Assembly (NCBI GenBank): GCA_964578625.1
Contig: CAZODQ010000021.1
Location: 1-26,001 of the forward strand
Length of the DNA stretch: 26,001 nucleotides
From: CAZBSE01 sp964578625
GTDB lineage: Bacteria > Actinomycetota > Humimicrobiia > Humimicrobiales > Humimicrobiaceae
Direction: 5' to 3'
The position numbers were made by a program, and so were the translations under genes. Below the pieces are notes generated by a model. The model made no database searches. It worked only from the letters and a program-made list of their open reading frames with translations, and was not told where the DNA came from. Shown in pieces: positions 25,056-26,001 of the stretch. Position 1 is the first letter of the stretch, and each line of letters begins with the position of its first letter.

Positions 25056-25107
25056 ACTTTCTTCGTTAGTCAAACTTAATAGCAAATGTTTTTCTAACGA
25101 AGAAAGT
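25056..25107 (-). terminator. 14-bp perfect inverted repeat with T-rich tail
   Basis: Fourteen bases at 25056-25069 (ACTTTCTTCGTTAG) are exactly complementary to 25094-25107, around a 24-base loop. On the minus strand the stem is followed by TTTTATTTTGATT, so it can work as an intrinsic terminator for the isomerase-like gene, whose stop lies 19 bases upstream. Inner AATAGC and GCTATT near the loop and stem give alternative pairings. It could instead be a remnant of a mobile or recombined segment. Confidence 0.5.
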
Positions 25108-25125
25108 CTGGCTATTAATTTTTAT

Positions 25126-25953
25126 TCACAGATCAACCTCACATGCACACATTATACCGTTATCAGTAAGCCTCCCCATGCTAACACAGGGAGATAACCC
25201 TATCTCTTCCTGCATCGCCGTCCAGCACTGTATTCCAAAACCGGAAAGATTTTCTTCAGCTGCATATTTTCTAAGCACATATTCAAGCTTTGCGATTTTA
25301 GATATTATTTTACTATCTACAAGCTTGCACTCGAAAGATTTTTCTATACCATTTTTTATTTCCTCTACATCATTTTCTCCGGTACTCTCCATATCTGCCT
25401 TCAATTTAAGAAGAGTATAAGGTACAACTTTAATTCTAAATTTTTCTATCAGCGCTACTTCATTTATTGCACATGTCTCAAAAGGAGCTGGCCTTTGACC
25501 AATTGCGCCTATTTTCATTCCTGTAAAACCGGTACTGGCAGCTACTGCTTTAGAAAATATTCTTACGCTGGATATGAATTCCTCTTCTTCAGGAAAGTAA
25601 ATCCCTGAAAAATCAAATTTTATATTCCTTCTTGCAAGTCCCGATGCAGTAGAGATAGTACCGCAAAATGAGTCCGACTTTCTGTTTCCATCCCCGGTAA
25701 ATGGCCCTTCTTTAGTACTAAAAATCTGCACTGGAAGGTTGCTAAAAGCTTCTGCAACTAAAAGATTTGGGATTTCTTCTCCAAAAGTCATCATACCTAT
25801 AAGTAAACCCTTAATGTCTTTTTCTTTAAATAGTTTTATAACTTTTTTCGCATCTTCCATGAAAGTAACCAGCCCACCGTCTGTTAATTCTTTATCAGGA
25901 TATATTAATTCAATTTCTTCTATGTTATCTTCAATAGATTTGATTATAAACAT
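25126..25953 (-). pseudogene. Truncated L-fucose/L-arabinose isomerase-family protein
   Basis: A 275-codon open frame covering the middle of a FucI/AraA-fold isomerase-like protein (COG2407 type), which normally has about 450-480 residues. Recognisable blocks are LLIGMMTFGEEIP, FSTKEGPFTGDGNRKSDSFCGT, KIGAIGQRPAPFETC and IQCWTAMQEEIGLSPCVSMGRL. It stops at CACEVDL, where relatives continue with a GALTM segment and the rest of the active site, so the C-terminal third is gone. About 35 N-terminal residues are also missing: an in-frame TGA lies three codons before the ATG, and there is no Shine-Dalgarno. The reading frame is otherwise intact. A terminator-like hairpin follows at once. It is probably inactive as an isomerase; a retained binding role cannot be excluded. 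Confidence 0.7.
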
Positions 25954-25962
25954 ATATTGTCA

Positions 25963-25998
25963 ATAATCGGCCGGGAAGACATCCTCGGCCGTGATTAT
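25963..25998. repeat. GC-rich imperfect inverted repeat at the window edge
   Basis: ATAATC/GATTAT, GGCCG/CGGCC and GGA/TCC pair in order around a short loop, with small bulges on the right arm. The GC-rich core stands out from its AT-rich surroundings. It lies just upstream of the isomerase-like fragment on its coding strand. It could be a terminator of a gene beyond the window, an operator, or an end of an inserted or deleted segment. Confidence 0.4.
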
Positions 25999-26001
25999 CC
26001 G

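Noticed and set aside
1..26001. CRISPR array, tRNA, rRNA, transposase, phage or toxin-antitoxin genes
   Set aside because: No regularly spaced repeats, cloverleaf-like segments or recognisable mobile-element proteins were found in the intergenic regions or frames.

Overview
The window looks like a chromosomal stretch of an AT-rich bacterium, probably an anaerobic, deep-branching, low-GC member of the Actinomycetota. Two gene orders point that way. First, hrcA is followed directly by dnaJ and then rsmE, with no grpE-dnaK between them, and the series continues through mtaB, a HIT protein, phoH, a 7TM-HD protein and ybeY. Second, a GuaB3-type IMP dehydrogenase-related gene abuts guaA. A deep anaerobic lineage rather than a classical actinobacterium is suggested by the low GC, the 7TM-HD (PgpH-type) protein and a short oxygen-sensitive ThiC. 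No rRNA or marker tree is available here, so this placement is inference.

Layout. (1) 1-8309, minus strand: a conserved stress, translation and RNA housekeeping run, hrcA-dnaJ-rsmE-mtaB, then a good internal promoter and HIT-phoH-pgpH-ybeY (ybeY is cut by the window edge). (2) 8460-12415, plus strand: a TPP riboswitch with a well-formed intrinsic terminator controlling thiM-thiE-thiC-thiL, closed by a strong terminator. (3) 12439-14769, minus strand: an OmpR-family response regulator and its histidine kinase, overlapping by one base, followed by a small exported acidic protein of unknown function. The promoters of the regulator gene and of the small protein share an extended sequence block with 11-bp periodic repeats, which I read as the regulator's own binding site. 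(4) 14841-15953, plus strand: a lone M29 aminopeptidase. (5) 15960-22746, minus strand: a tight operon plsY-guaB3-guaA-aroQ-aroF-pcrA (phospholipid synthesis, guanine nucleotides, shikimate entry and chorismate mutase, DNA repair helicase). (6) 22747-26001: a looser accessory stretch with a gene-free interval, a ribulokinase gene whose base composition changes sharply part-way along, and a truncated fucose/arabinose-isomerase-like gene flanked by inverted repeats.

Most of the window is ordinary core metabolism. The parts most worth a second look are the shared promoter block that ties the two-component system to the unknown exported protein, the mosaic ribulokinase beside the isomerase remnant, and the riboswitch expression platform. 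I saw no CRISPR array, tRNA, rRNA, transposase or phage gene, and no clear novel defence or biosynthetic system.
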